Of a stretch of DNA of 64,000 nt, positions 1 to 10,916 are shown one piece after another; position 1 is the stretch's first letter, and each line of letters starts with the position of its first letter. The stretch comes from Ornithodoros turicata. Lineage: Eukaryota; Arthropoda; Arachnida; Ixodida; Argasidae. The notes beneath the pieces are model-generated. The model did no database searches, had not been told where the DNA came from, and saw only the letters and a program-made list of their open reading frames with translations. The stretch is from positions 67,168,879 to 67,232,878 of the forward strand of contig NC_088201.1 in assembly GCF_037126465.1 (NCBI RefSeq), written 5' to 3'. Position numbers and translations under genes: made by a program.

Positions 1-689
1 TGGATGCAGCCGTGCACGCTAGCGACACGCATCGCTTATTGACTGGTCCAGGAGAAACACACCAACATCAAATCAAGATACACAATGCAGTATTGTCATT
101 ATGTAAAGTCAAAGTCACTAACTCAACTTTCCTCTCTCACCAGTCTATATTAAAGAAACATCCAGCATGCTATACTATGCGAGGTTTAGAGAGCAAAATT
201 AAGACATTAACTGCCGGCTCGGTGGATGGAGTTTTTGATAATCTATACACTGATCGCATTCCAGATCGAATCTCAATGGTTATGACACGAACCGAAGCCT
301 ATCAGGGTGACTTCAAGTTGAGTGCGTTCAATTTTGAACATTTCCATGTGAGTTCAGTAACGCTAACGATTGACGGACATAAAAAACAACTCTCATACGA
401 ATGGGACAATGATCTATGCAGAGGGAGCTATTATGAATTCCTATCTCAACTGAATGATAGAAGCGTCGAGCTACGTTATCAGAATTATAAAACTAATTCA
501 TTCATATTGCATTGGAACCTCAGTGCAGACGAGTCCGTCGGTGGTTATTCTAATCCCATATGTAAGGGAAATTGTAGAATTGAACTTAAATTTGCAAAAC
601 CATTGCCTCACGCGGTGTCGATTATACTTATAAGTGAGAGCCCCAAGATATTGACTGTCAATGCCGACCTTGCAGTTCACTTGGATTAA
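1..689 (+). CDS. Polinton/adintovirus major capsid protein, C-terminal part (copy A)
   Basis: The open frame enters from the window edge (first Met at 12) and ends at 689. It aligns with the capsid C-terminus at 28285-29330: both carry the block 'TGPGET/SGPNET', a 'DLYxxRIP/NLYxxRIP' block, a 'TEAYQG/SEAYQG' block and a closing 'SESPKILTVN/SETPSVLEIN' block. That layout matches the conserved C-terminal half of the double jelly-roll major capsid protein of Polintons and adintoviruses (annotated in many animals as F54H12.2-like). Family assignment is from recognition, not a search. It is 5'-truncated by the window. The protease starts 3 bp after the stop, as in copy B, where protease also follows capsid. 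No internal stop is seen in the visible part. Confidence 0.75.
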   Translation, partial: DAAVHASDTHRLLTGPGETHQHQIKIHNAVLSLCKVKVTNSTFLSHQSILKKHPACYTMRGLESKIKTLTAGSVDGVFDNLYTDRIPDRISMVMTRTEAYQGDFKLSAFNFEHFHVSSVTLTIDGHKKQLSYEWDNDLCRGSYYEFLSQLNDRSVELRYQNYKTNSFILHWNLSADESVGGYSNPICKGNCRIELKFAKPLPHAVSIILISESPKILTVNADLAVHLD

Positions 690-692
690 ATC

Positions 693-1127
693 ATGGACGT
701 TCTAGACCTTGAATTATTGTGTTCAATGAATCTTCAAACTGTGAGAATGTATCGAGGAACCTACGCTGTCGACAGAGTTTCGCCACTTCAAGAAGAGGGT
801 TTCATTGTCATTCATACGCATCCACACGACGGCCCGGGAGAGCATTGGTTGTTGTACATGATGGATCGCAATGATAGATTCATCTATGTGGACAGCTTTG
901 GTCTACCACCAATTGAAGAAGAACTGCTAGATCTACCTGTTGACGAATATTGTGACAAGTGTATACAGAGTCTCTACAGCTCCCACTGCGGTCTCTTTGT
1001 TTCCGTATTTGCTTCCCGTCTTTGCAAGAATTATTCACTCAAAAGCATTATGTCATTATTTGACAATAACCTTGTACATAATGATCTCAAGGTAATAAAA
1101 ATGACTGAAGAGGAATACCTCGTTTAA
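693..1127 (+). CDS. Adenain/Ulp1-like cysteine protease (copy A)
   Basis: A 144-aa protein with the adenovirus-type maturation protease triad: His51 in 'GEHWLLY', Asp67 in 'YVDSFG', Cys99 in 'SSHCGLF'. The H-D-C order and spacing match the protease at 27927-28259 (His22, Asp38, Cys74). In Polintons and adintoviruses this enzyme is thought to process virion proteins during maturation. It begins 3 bp after the capsid frame stop. The frame is open and of roughly family length, so it is one of the better-preserved viral genes here, although the neighbouring polymerase is broken. The 3' end faces the reverse-strand gene at 1135-1545; 'TTTTTATTT' just after the stop could give that opposing gene an AATAAA signal. 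Confidence 0.85.
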   Translation: MDVLDLELLCSMNLQTVRMYRGTYAVDRVSPLQEEGFIVIHTHPHDGPGEHWLLYMMDRNDRFIYVDSFGLPPIEEELLDLPVDEYCDKCIQSLYSSHCGLFVSVFASRLCKNYSLKSIMSLFDNNLVHNDLKVIKMTEEEYLV

Positions 1128-1134
1128 AATGTTT

Positions 1135-1545
1135 TTATTTGTTCAATGTACAAGCTCTTTGAAGATAATCCTCCAGACTTACTATCTTGCGAGAGCCGTC
1201 TTCCTTTCGCTGGACAATGTAGTGCGAATCTTGAATGTAATAATTCCGAAGGATTGGTCTTCTCAAACTGGCATTTATAAGGGCCGGTGAAATCTGTTCA
1301 CCATCGCGATAGCGTCTTAACAAGTCACATTTCACAGCGACAAACTTTTGCAGTCTCTTCCTTAGTTGTCCACGTCTTGTTCTGAGTTGATACGGTAAAC
1401 TTCGCAATATGAGTTTGAAGTCACTCACAGGTCCGCTATAGTTCAAGTACGAGTTTAATTTCAATAGGTCCTTGTACATCATCCACTGTATAATCAAGTG
1501 AAATCTCTCAGCTGAGTTCATGCTGATTCCGAGTTGGGGTGGCAT
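1135..1545 (-). CDS. Unknown 136-aa basic protein between protease and polymerase
   Basis: An open frame of 136 codons on the minus strand, convergent with the protease (7 bp between stops). The middle is rich in Arg/Lys ('RTRRGQLRKRLQKF') and the C-terminal half has many aromatic and charged residues ('RNYYIQDSHYIVQRKEDG'). I see no signal peptide, membrane segment or zinc motif and do not recognise the family. Its position inside a Polinton-like block and clean frame suggest an accessory viral gene rather than a chance frame. The basic stretch is compatible with nucleic-acid binding, but that is inference. Confidence 0.45.
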   Translation of the reverse strand: MPPQLGISMNSAERFHLIIQWMMYKDLLKLNSYLNYSGPVSDFKLILRSLPYQLRTRRGQLRKRLQKFVAVKCDLLRRYRDGEQISPALINASLRRPILRNYYIQDSHYIVQRKEDGSRKIVSLEDYLQRACTLNK

Positions 1546-2027
1546 CCAAGATATGGCCTCATATTACGATCTAGCCAGTCTGATGATTTTGTTGAAATCA
1601 ATCCACCGCAGCGACATCTTCTCAGATGGTCACCATTTTGTATAAAAAAAACGTCTGGGTGGGGTCTTCAGTGTTTGGACAATGGGCAAATCGCCTGTCA
1701 GGAGGCACTCGTAATCTAAAACAAAAAAATCTCCTTAGAGTAAGTAGAATAAGATAAGAAAGCCGTAAACTCACAGTCCTCCAGGGAGAGTGAATAGCAC
1801 ACGTCTGTTTTCATTGTTGACAATAGAGAGAATGCGATGGAAAGGATGCCAATTGGTTATCTGTGGTATGCCATTGGTTATCGATTTTCTATACACAATT
1901 TTCGAGTCCGCTCACACTTACCATAAAATAGTGGCCGATGGCTTGTTTTTCCCACCAAGTTCTACTGCCCTGGATTGCTTGTTTCATTTGTGCTGCTGTC
2001 GAAATCTTTGAAGAGTAAGTCTGCTTC
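1546..2027. other. Spacer between divergent viral genes, no gene seen
   Basis: 482 bp between the 5' end of the 136-aa gene (minus) and the polymerase N-terminal frame (plus). An AT-rich 'GTATAAAAAA' lies near 1638. Divergent promoters would be expected here, but nothing decisive is visible. Confidence 0.3.
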
Positions 2028-4914
2028 TTGCGTATTATTCCTATTTTAATTTATGGAATATCTGTTCTAGTGCCTCGCTGTGGAATCTGTGGGCATGATT
2101 GCGTTGAGGAGGTAATTCGTCGTATGGAGGAGGAAGCTAACGTTCCAAATTTAGATCCTGCTTTGTTTGACAAAGAGTGGGGTTTAGAATTTGATCGAGT
2201 TTTGATGGATGGGGTTTTTGATGATAATACACCGGCAGATGTCGTGCGAAATCCAGACCGTGTTGTGAACGATCTCGCGGAACACGTTTCGGTGGCTCAT
2301 CCTGGTGTTAGCGTACCATACTTTCCATTCTTTGAATCCGCTGCAGCCTTTGAAGGGTACCTTGGACGTCACGTCCTGTTGGCGTCACCGTATGACGACT
2401 TTGTCGAGGATCCGTTCGAATACCTGGTACATTACCAGCACGATATAGTTTCTATATTACAACAGCACCCCATACCTTTTAAATTTTATATGCGCGTGAA
2501 AGTATTGATGATGAAGCAAGTTGGCGATTCGATAAGCAGCCACTTTGCTTTTCTAAGTGCCGTGTCGCGTGAAATTCATAGTCTCGCGGATATAATGGTT
2601 GCGCTAAATGAAATGATTAGCGAGTTAACGCGCAACCTTGAAAATTATCAGGGTGAAGGTAGCGGTTACGTCTCCCGGGACGTATCCGAAATCGAATTGA
2701 ATATAAGCATGATTGAAAAAAAGAGGATTCGTTGTGACACTGTAATTCCTGCCGAATTGAAAAAAATAAAGAGAACTCACACATGTAAAATGCCCTGACA
2801 ATGAGTGTTTCAAATACAATACTTAAGCATTGTTGCATCCTCAAAAAACCTCCTCATATCGAAGTATCTGGTTGATCTCGAATCGAATCCAGCGGCCAGA
2901 GTCAAATGGTGGCCCGACGGTCCGGTATCGTATTCGGAGATTGCAGAATTTGAAGAACGGAACCAAATTGAAGTGTAATGTGTACTCATATCAGGATGGG
3001 AGTATCCACACCGCTCGTGTTCCGCGTCTCGCATTTAACGATAAAGTGCAATTATTAGAATTTGATAATCACTTTTTTGGGATAAAGAATTTTAGTATAT
3101 TGAATGGTAAGAAAGGTAGATTTTTTTGTGAAAAGTGTACGAGGGGATTTACAATACAGGAAAACCTAGTGTCACATAGGAGAGTGTGCAGGAATTTTGA
3201 GGAGCTTTTGTTGGAGTTCCCTGAGCCAGGTAAGAATGTTCTAAAATTTGACAAGTTTGGTCACAGGTTTGCATTTCCATATATTATTGGACTCGATACA
3301 GAGTCTGTCCTCGACCCTAATACGAACGTGAAAAGTGCCGTGCAGAAGCATGTTATGAGTTCCTTCTGCTGCGTTCTAATCAGAACCTATGATTCGAAAA
3401 TACTCGCAAATGAAAAATATTTAGGCCCCGATGCCGCTTCCAGGTGCGTCGACTGCCTGTTACGTTTTCGTAACAAGGTGGTCGATATCAGTCGTTGCCC
3501 TGCCCCCATTAAACTCACAGACGAAGAGACTTGTAAACATGTCGCTGCAACGCACTGCGAGTATTGTGGTGTGTTGTTTAGTACGTGTTCATAGGAAAAA
3601 GATTCGTCATCACGATCACAGTCGTGAAAGCAGTGTCAGCAACTTTTTGGCTACCATTTGTAACGAATGTAACATCAGTTGCAGCAATCATGGCTCCTGT
3701 GCTCATCCACAACCTTCAATATGACATCAGCTCCCTACTGCATTGCTTCCATGCTTTGAAGTGGAAACACCCACCCAAGCTCGTCGCGACGAGCTCGGAG
3801 AAGATTCGCAATTTTGAATATGGCAGTCTCATATTCAGGGATACCACACAACTTTGAAATAGTTCCCTTTCTTGCTTGGTGGATAGTTTGAAGGTGTCGG
3901 AAGGAATTGAGGCATTTAAGTGCCTACAGCAATTGTATGGTAATGACTTTGCACGTTTAACCAGGAAAGCCGTGTACCCTTATTCCTGGATCAAAAGCTT
4001 TCAAGTCTACAATGAAGAATGCCTGCCAGCAAAGGACAGTTTTTATGATGATTTGAATGGAACACACATCAGCGACGATGACTATGCTTTTTCGCGGGAA
4101 ACATATGATCATTTTGATTGCAAGTCATTGAAAGATTATACTTTGATCTATTTGGAATGTGATGTCCTGCTCCTGTTAGATGTTATGCAGCATTTTAGAC
4201 AGCTTTCTATGAAGACATATGGATTGGAAGTGCTGCACTTTGTCAGTCTACCCGGATTCAGTTCGCAGGCTGAACTCAAGTATACAAAGGCCGAGATCGA
4301 GCTGCTTACAGATGAAGATATGTATCGAATCATCGAGTCTTCTATTAGAGGTGGTATTTGCCAACAAGGATTGAGGTATGCTGCTGCCAATATCAAATAC
4401 TGTACAAACTTTGACCAGGAGAAACCACCTAGTTATATCTCCTATTGGGATGCAAACAGTCTATACACCAGTTGCCAAACATTGCCATTGCCTATTGCCT
4501 ATTGGAAGATTCGAGTGGGTGCCTGAATCTGAATTTTCGCGTTTGGACATCATTAACCATCCTCAGGATGCAGAGTATGGCTACATTTACGTGTGCGACC
4601 TCGTCTACCCGCAGGAGCTACACCAGAAGACGAGATATTTCCCACTAGCTCCAATGAAGCAAAAGGTTGATGAGAGCTGGTTGTCAGAGTATCAGTTGGC
4701 TCTAAAAGACCAATTGAATTACAAACCTGCAGCACAGGGTAAGTTACTTCTCACTTGTAATGATAAAACAGAGTATGTTGTACATTATCGTTTGCTGAGT
4801 CTATATTGCAAGTTAGGTATGCGGGTGAGCAAAATTCATAGAGTTTTGAAATTTCGTCAGGGTACGGTCTTTGGCCCGTACATTGAAATGAACATTCAGG
4901 GTCCAGGTTTCTAG
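2028..4914 (+). pseudogene. Protein-primed DNA polymerase B, broken and 3'-truncated (copy A)
   Basis: Successive frames form one Polinton/adintovirus family-B polymerase. 2028-2798 holds the N-terminal region ('GEGSGYVSRDVSEIELNI' is the typical pre-exonuclease block). 2830-3594 holds a CxxC-H-H-C zinc-finger-like block ('FFCEKC...HRRVC') and the ExoI motif 'GLDTES'. 'KIRHHDH' follows in another frame near 3590, ExoII 'IHNLQYD' near 3710, and ExoIII 'YLECDVLLLLDV' and 'GGICQQGLRY' in 3876-4526. Palm motif A 'YWDANSLY' is near 4445, followed by 'RVSKIHRVLKF'. At least five frame breaks occur (about 2800, 3580, 3690, 3860, 4500). The gene stops at 4914 before palm motifs B and C, so it cannot encode an active enzyme. 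It is tandem to capsid and protease here, unlike copy B. Confidence 0.85.
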
Positions 4915-5266
4915 CTCTCACCCCCGCTTATACGACATAACTAAGTACTACTTGCCTCACCTCACGTTTCGTAACGGCTGACGAGGGTGGAACCTAGTCT
5001 GGAACGATCTCGAACGTAGTGGAACGATTGTCTATATCCAATCGTACTTCAAAAAAAAAAAAACAAAAAAAAAGCTTCAAAAGTTGAAACTGGACGAGGC
5101 GGAAGAAGAAGAGAAAAGTTTCAGCGCACACGCCTTTTCTGCCCATGTTACTCTGTTCACCGTTAAATCTAAACGCTGTGACTAAATCTAAATAATAACC
5201 TCTGACCTGTGTTTTGTTATTCATATACAGAGCCATAATCATTTTTTTCTCCACTCAATATCGGAA
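4915..5266. other. Gap after truncated polymerase
   Basis: No gene recognised. It contains an A-rich run around 5050-5072. It marks the point where copy A loses similarity to the polymerase family. Confidence 0.3.
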
Positions 5267-5473
5267 GTGTAAAGGAGCCTACCTCCATAGGTAGCTCTCC
5301 TGCTTGATGACAATACATATCGGTAGCTCTAAGAGCCACACCCGTAGAAGAACTCTTGAAATGCCAAAAAATTAAGTTAAATGCGGTGTGGGCAAGCATT
5401 GTGTCTTGTCCCATCCTACAGCTTACTGTCATCAAGCAGGCGAGCTACCTATGGAGGTAGGACTCCTTTACAC
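5267..5473. mobile_element. Short TIR element (MITE)
   Basis: About 45-bp imperfect inverted repeats face each other: 'GTGTAAAGGAG' and 'ACCTCCATAGGTAGCTC' at the left, mirrored by 'GAGCTACCTATGGAGGT' and 'CTCCTTTACAC' at the right. The total is 207 bp with no coding capacity. No clear target duplication is visible, so the superfamily is unassigned. Confidence 0.65.
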
Positions 5474-5589
5474 AAATGACCCACTGTTCTAACAGGCAGG
5501 ATAACAACGCTCCTAAGGCATATTGCTGTATGTACCGGCCATACCATGCCAAGAATCCATGATATACGTGAGAGTGAGAAACTGTGACG

Positions 5590-5785
5590 GCGGAGAGTAC
5601 AGGTCTAGCGAACTTGCTGGAACAGAATATGCCACTCACCCTGATCATAGCTGAAAATGCGAGTGGAGCACATCCAACAACGGGAGCACTCGACGGGACC
5701 GAGCACGGCGTCTTCCTGGTGATACGCGCCCGTAGTCCAGTACGAACAGCCTGAAACAGACCTCCCGCAGTGGGAGTCACCAATT
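5590..5785 (-). repeat. Dispersed repeat, copy 1
   Basis: The reverse complement matches 15040-15230 with scattered mismatches. Shared stretches include 'CTATGATCAGGGTGAGTGGC' and 'GCTCCACTCGCAT'. It is non-coding and of unknown type. Confidence 0.6.
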
Positions 5786-7425
5786 ATGTGCTTCCTTTTA
5801 GTGTCCCAGCGCCGCCAGCAGATACCGCTCTCTAGCGCGGTAGCGCCGCTTGCCCTTTTCACACCTGTGCTCGCACCTGTTACTCTGTTTTCCTCCTCCC
5901 TTCAGAGTGGAGAGGCGAGGAGGATTTTGGCACACGAACACGGCGCTCACCTGGAACCTTCCCGTTAACAGCTGCTGCTGTAAAAAGTAAAATGATTTCC
6001 ACCGCTGCTTTATGCTGCTATAGACGGGTTCCTTATTGCCAGGGTGGCATATTCTAGGACGCGGGAGCTTTAGTTATAGTGGATATATAGTTCACCGGAG
6101 AAACCATGGAGGAAGGAAACGCAGGAGTGGCCCTTCCAACTTTTTCCCATTGGGACGGGCGTGCCAGCATTCGCACTGCATTCTGGGATGCTCCTGTCTA
6201 CCATGTGACAGCTCGCGTGACCCCAAAAGCATGCGCAGGCCAGCTCCCAAAGCAGACGACGGGAGTCGTGATTGTCTTGCAGTTCAGTTCAGATATCAGC
6301 ATTGTGATGAACGCCGCGCGTCCAGTTTTATTTGTGTGTGTTCGCAGGTTTGCTCTTGGTTTACCCTTCTACTACAAGACCGGTTACGGTCTGCAGAACT
6401 AGAAACATCATTCGTGGCAGCGATGTTTGTGACGACGTGGCCACGTTTTGTGTGTTTGTTGCTGAAGTGGTAAAGCATGCCAGTAATCAAACTAGTACAA
6501 CAATGGAGGAAATCAAACAAATCTGCAGCTGTAGCACAGCGCCAGCTTTCAAACGAACGATTCAAGATGACTCTCTCACAGACAGGGGTACGAAACAACC
6601 GGTCAAGTACGTATACTTACGAATGTAACGTTATTCCCGTGACAAAGCTGCTTTCGTTGAACGACAGCCGCAACCACGGTAAGAACATGTTAGCAAGACG
6701 TTGGTTCCGCAATGGTGCTCACATTTTAAGAGTAAATGACTTTAGAAGAGCATAAAAGCGCGGAAAGCAGCTCGAGCAACAAAGCGTTGCTAAACCGCAA
6801 CTTTAGAGGATCACGCGGTGGACAGGAAGTAATGACGGTTTTGATAGGAGCGACCGCCAGAGGTGTCTCACGGAAATCTGTTCGAAACGGCCGCTCCTGT
6901 GTTTCCTTCCTCCATGGGATAAACTACCCTTCAGAGTGAGAGCTTATTTAGTGACTCTAATGGCGGCTAGCCACCATACTGCAGCACCGCCTCGAAGCCT
7001 TTCGTGTAGGAATGGCAGAGGTAAGCGCAGAATGGATTATGCTTACTGACCTCTATACTACACGTTTGTGCGATGTCTTTGATGTTTTTGCGCGATGTCT
7101 TTGCGCGATGTCTGCCCTTTGGACAGAAGTATGACTGCGTAGGCTTTCCGCTGTGGAATTGTCGTCTGTTCCCTCTGTACAGCGCATGCGTGCTCAGAGA
7201 GTACTGGAGAGGCGACACTCAACAGCGGAGAATCGGAGAAACTGAAAAAAAAAAAAAAAAACTAACAACACGCAACAACACACACACAACAAAAGCAAAA
7301 CAAACAATAACTCTTTGCTGATGATGACTAGCGGAACACCTAATTATGGATTCAACCTCATTCATCGCATGAAGTACTGCTGTTGAAAATTTCAATATCA
7401 AGGCACCATCCGAGCTATTCTCTCA
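5783..7425. repeat. Segmental repeat copy 1, split by a P-like element
   Basis: 5783-6096 and 6925-7425 together match 54885-55660 in order and orientation (shared: 'GTGCTTCCTTTTAGTGTCCC', 'GCTTATTTAGTGACTCTAAT', 'GGCGACACTCAACAG'). The second copy lacks 6105-6916 and so serves as a near-empty site. No reading frame is conserved between the copies. Possibly an old transposon; unclassified. Confidence 0.75.
6105..6916. mobile_element. Non-autonomous P-like DNA transposon
   Basis: Ends are inverted repeats: left 'CATGGAGGAAGGAAACGCAG', right its complement with few mismatches. They are flanked by near-identical 8-bp direct repeats GGAGAAAC (6097-6104) and GGATAAAC (6917-6924). An 8-bp duplication with termini starting CATG fits the P superfamily, but hAT also makes 8-bp duplications, so the class is inference. 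The insertion is independently supported by the copy at 54885-55660, which lacks it. No transposase frame is recognisable in 812 bp. Confidence 0.75.
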
Positions 7426-7924
7426 GTCGCCACGGAAGTACAGCAGACAATAGATACACCAGAATGTGACGTATGCCGTTCTGTTGTGGAACAAGTGGAA
7501 GAAACTTCCGCACCTATGGAATGCGGCTTCGCTCCCGTCCATACCTGTCCTTTGAGGAAAGCACTGGATGTGCAGTCTACGTATTAAGGCCGACCTCCAT
7601 GAAGCGAATGTACAGCGAAATAGCTGCGAACTTCGCTCAGCGTCGAGCGCCCTGCGGGAGGCGTGAAAAATGTGCGCCGCCGCCGGCGATCTGCCCAATG
7701 CCTGATATTTTCGCCCAGCGTCCGCGATTCCGGAAGCGTCAATTGCAGATCAACCAATCAAAGCGCTCTTCCGCTACGAATCTACGCCAGCACGCCTGCA
7801 CGTGGTCGTCTGCTCTCGTGAGTCATCGTCGGCGTCCTCTTCTTGCTCCTGGATGCTGTCGTCAGCTCGCTGTTTCGCCAACTGCATCGCTAGAACGCGA
7901 GGCATTCTCTGCCAAGAAACAAGT
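7426..7924. other. No gene seen
   Basis: Unique-looking DNA between the segmental repeat and the poly(T) that marks the 3' end of the LINE. Short open frames here show no recognisable motif. Confidence 0.3.
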
Positions 7925-8289
7925 TCTTTTATTTTTTTTTTATTTCATGGTACGTGAAGGCCACTTGGGCACTACATAACGGATGGCGGACACAGCACAT
8001 ATAAGAACACACTATGTACACTAAGTACTAAGTACTATCTACACTATGTACTATATGGGTTAACATGGGTTATACAATTATAAATTTACAAATATAAATT
8101 TACAAAGACACAAAAGGTACCGACTTCAGCTACACACTGTTCTTTCATTGTCCCCTATGATGAGTGCGGTGACTGCTTTTTTTAATTCTAAAGGATCACG
8201 AAACACTGCAGTGTTACGAGGCAAATCATTCCAACATTTCGCTATGTAACAACCAAATGAGTTAAGGAAGAAATCATGGTGGCAATGTG

Positions 8290-9522
8290 TTAGTTCAACC
8301 TTGTAGTCATGATCCAGTCGTGCAGAGATAAACGCCGCATTTCTTGAAAAGTCTGTGTGTTGTGGAAGACCTTATGAAAGAGACAGAGACTGGATACCTT
8401 CCTGCGTAAATCTAATGTTGGGATATCAATAGACGACTTCATTGTTGTTATACTACTATATGGAGAAAAATTATTTAAAATGAATCGAACTGCGCGATTC
8501 TGCACCGCCTCAACTGCACAAGAAAGGTTGGAATGGTAAGGACTCCAGATGGGGGAGGCATACTCAAGTATGGGCCTGATGAAGCTCGTGTAGGCAGCTT
8601 TTTTTGTTATGGGTGGACAAGAACGAAGGTTACGGCGAAGATACCCAAGGGAGCGGTTAGCTTTCGCTGTGCTGTATGTAACGTGCTCAGCCCAACTTAT
8701 GTCACAAGTGAGGTGGACGCCAAGATATTTGTCGGTCTTTACATGCTGTAATTCGCAGGGTCCGAGGTTGTAGGGGTGATTTAAGCTTGAACGGCGAGAG
8801 AATGACAAAACCTTACACTTCTCGGAATTAACAAGGAGTTGCCAGGCCGTACACCATTGAAAAATTTTCTGAAGGTCGGACTGTAGTAATCGGATGTCAG
8901 AGAAATTAGTAATTGGGTGGTACATAACGCAGTCGTCTGCAAACAGTCTCACCCTACACGATAGATCATAAGGCAGGTCATTGATATAAATCAAGAAAAG
9001 GAGTGGACCTATTACCGAACCCTGCGGAATACCAGAAGCTACATGAGCGAGACTGGAGGCGGTACCATTTGCAGCGACATACTGTTTCCTGTTTGTAAGG
9101 TAGTTCCGAATCCACGTAAGAACCATTGGATCAATGTTAAGACTTGATAACTCGGTTAGAAGACGAGAATGTGGAACCCTATCGAAGGCTTTGGCAAAGT
9201 CTAGGAACACTGCATCGACTTGTTTTCCTTTATCAAGATTATGGAGAATATCGTGTGTTAGACCTGCCAGCTGAGTCTCACAGGAGTATCGCCTACGAAA
9301 GCCATGTTGACATTTGTAGAAGAAATTGTTAGTTTCTAGGTAGGTGACCATATGTTTAACAATGATGTGCTCCAGCAGTTTACATGGGACACTGGTGAGA
9401 GATATGGGCGTAGAGTGGCTTGGAGTTTGTTTGTCACCGGACTTATGAACTGGGATGATCTTACCGATCAGCCAATCGCCTGGGACACTACCCGTTGCTA
9501 GGGGCTGCTGGAATATTCGAGT
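8290..9522 (-). pseudogene. CR1-like reverse transcriptase domain
   Basis: From about 9520 the frame reads into the finger region ('IGKIIPVHKSGD'), then palm motif A 'VFLDFAKAFDRVPH', motif B 'GIPQGSVIGPLLFLIYINDL', and the catalytic motif 'FADDCVMY'. Thumb-region blocks 'KYLGVHL' and 'LEYASPIWSPY' follow, with a C-terminal 'QNRAVRFI' block. It copies LINE RNA at the nick in target-primed reverse transcription. The domain has no internal stop over more than 350 codons, but it is separated from the endonuclease by frame breaks near 9520, 9780 and 10110. Confidence 0.9.
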
Positions 9523-10100
9523 TTAGTACGCAGACGATATCATCTTTGTGTTTTTAAGGATTTTGGTATCAATGCCATCAATGCCACAGGAAGAAGATAG
9601 TTTGCTATTATCTATCAGTTTCAACACACCAGAGTGATCTATATCAAAGGATAACATGTGCGGAAAAGACTGTAATGATGTCTTCGAAACATTACCGGTA
9701 TCTTCCACGGTAAATACAGAAGTAAAATACTCATTGAACATACTAGCACACTGATCAATGGCTACAGATACGCCTGTCGAATCCATTGTATCTCGGGGTC
9801 CTTGCGCGGCGAGATAAACTCCAAAAATTTTCTAGGGTTACTTTGCAGCAAGAATGGTAGAGTGTGCCCATAAAACTCTTCCTTTTTAGTTCGAACAGCT
9901 GTTGTGAACTGTTTTTCGGCAGAGTAGTACCGTTGCCAAGTATGGGGAGAATTTGTGGATCTAGCTTTGCGAAACAGGCGTTTTTTTCTTGAACGAAGAC
10001 GTCTCAAATAGTTATTTAAACACGGTGTGGAAGGAGACGAGCTTACATGAAAAGTTGGTACATGGGCGTTTACAAGCTCGTTGATCTTATTCTTAAACAT
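9523..10100 (-). pseudogene. Linker between LINE endonuclease and reverse transcriptase
   Basis: Two minus-strand frames (9523-9786 and 9762-10100) carry the usual inter-domain segment, including 'CLNNYLRRLRSRKKRLFRKA', 'NPRKFLEFI' and 'LSSSCGIDGI'. They overlap in different frames, showing a frameshift near 9780. Confidence 0.75.
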
Positions 10101-10124
10101 CTCCCCAGTTTTCTTCGACAGTTC

Positions 10125-10892
10125 TCACTGCAAAGTGAGCTGAACACTCGTCAAAAAACGAGGCAAGCGCCGCAGTAATGGAACCGTAATCCGCCGCGTT
10201 ATAGTTCTTAAACACCCTTTTTCCCTCTGGACTCGTGGCGGAGCTGTCACCACAGAGAACACAAGAAACTTATGGTCACTTGGGCCATCGAAGCAAGTCA
10301 CACTAGAGATACAGTCAGGCTCGTCGGACAATACTAGGTCTAAGATGTTAGAAGATGATCCCGACACTCGCGTGGCTACTGTCACAAGTTGATCTAAGTT
10401 ATAATGCACACGGTTAACAAAATTGCGTGATAAGGGGGGAAGGTTGGTAGTATTCATGTTATCAGACCAAGTGATATCAGGGAAGTTAAAATCGCCCATC
10501 AATAACAATTTGTGAGTAGGAAAGGTGCGTGTTACATCAGCCATATGTGCTTCGAGTTCTTCGACAAACGTAGCCGCGTTAGGAGGCCGGTAGCACACAC
10601 CAATGAGCACATTAAACATATGACACTTAAAACATGCCCAAACGATTTCAAGACTCGAAAGGACATGTAGAGCTGTTGGCATTAGACACTCTTTGACAGC
10701 GAGGAGTACCCCGCCGCCCCTACCACCCAATCGATCGCAGCGAAAATGAGTATAACCGGGTAACAGTTCATCACTGGATATGTCCTCGTTTAACCATGTC
10801 TCCGTTAGTGCTACAACATCTGCGTTACAGTTATCTACAAGGGAACTCAGGCTATCACATTTGCGAACTAAGCTTCTTATATTTCCCATCAA
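10125..10892 (-). pseudogene. APE-type endonuclease domain of the CR1-like LINE
   Basis: Blocks in order: 'NIRSL', 'VVALTETWL' (catalytic Glu), 'GGGVLLAVK', 'IGVCYRPP', 'LLLMGDFNFPDITW' (Asp/Asn pair) and 'GPSDHKFLVFSV' (catalytic Asp-His). This is the exonuclease-endonuclease-phosphatase fold that nicks target DNA. A Met at 10892 begins just before 'NIRSL', and ORF1 stops at 10917, so ORF2 probably starts within the 24 bp between them. The frame breaks at about 10110. Confidence 0.88.
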
Positions 10893-10916
10893 GATACAAA
10901 GATTATTGGCATTACG

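Noticed and set aside
5445..5862. Two overlapping minus-strand frames
   Set aside because: They cover a dispersed repeat whose second copy does not keep the frames.
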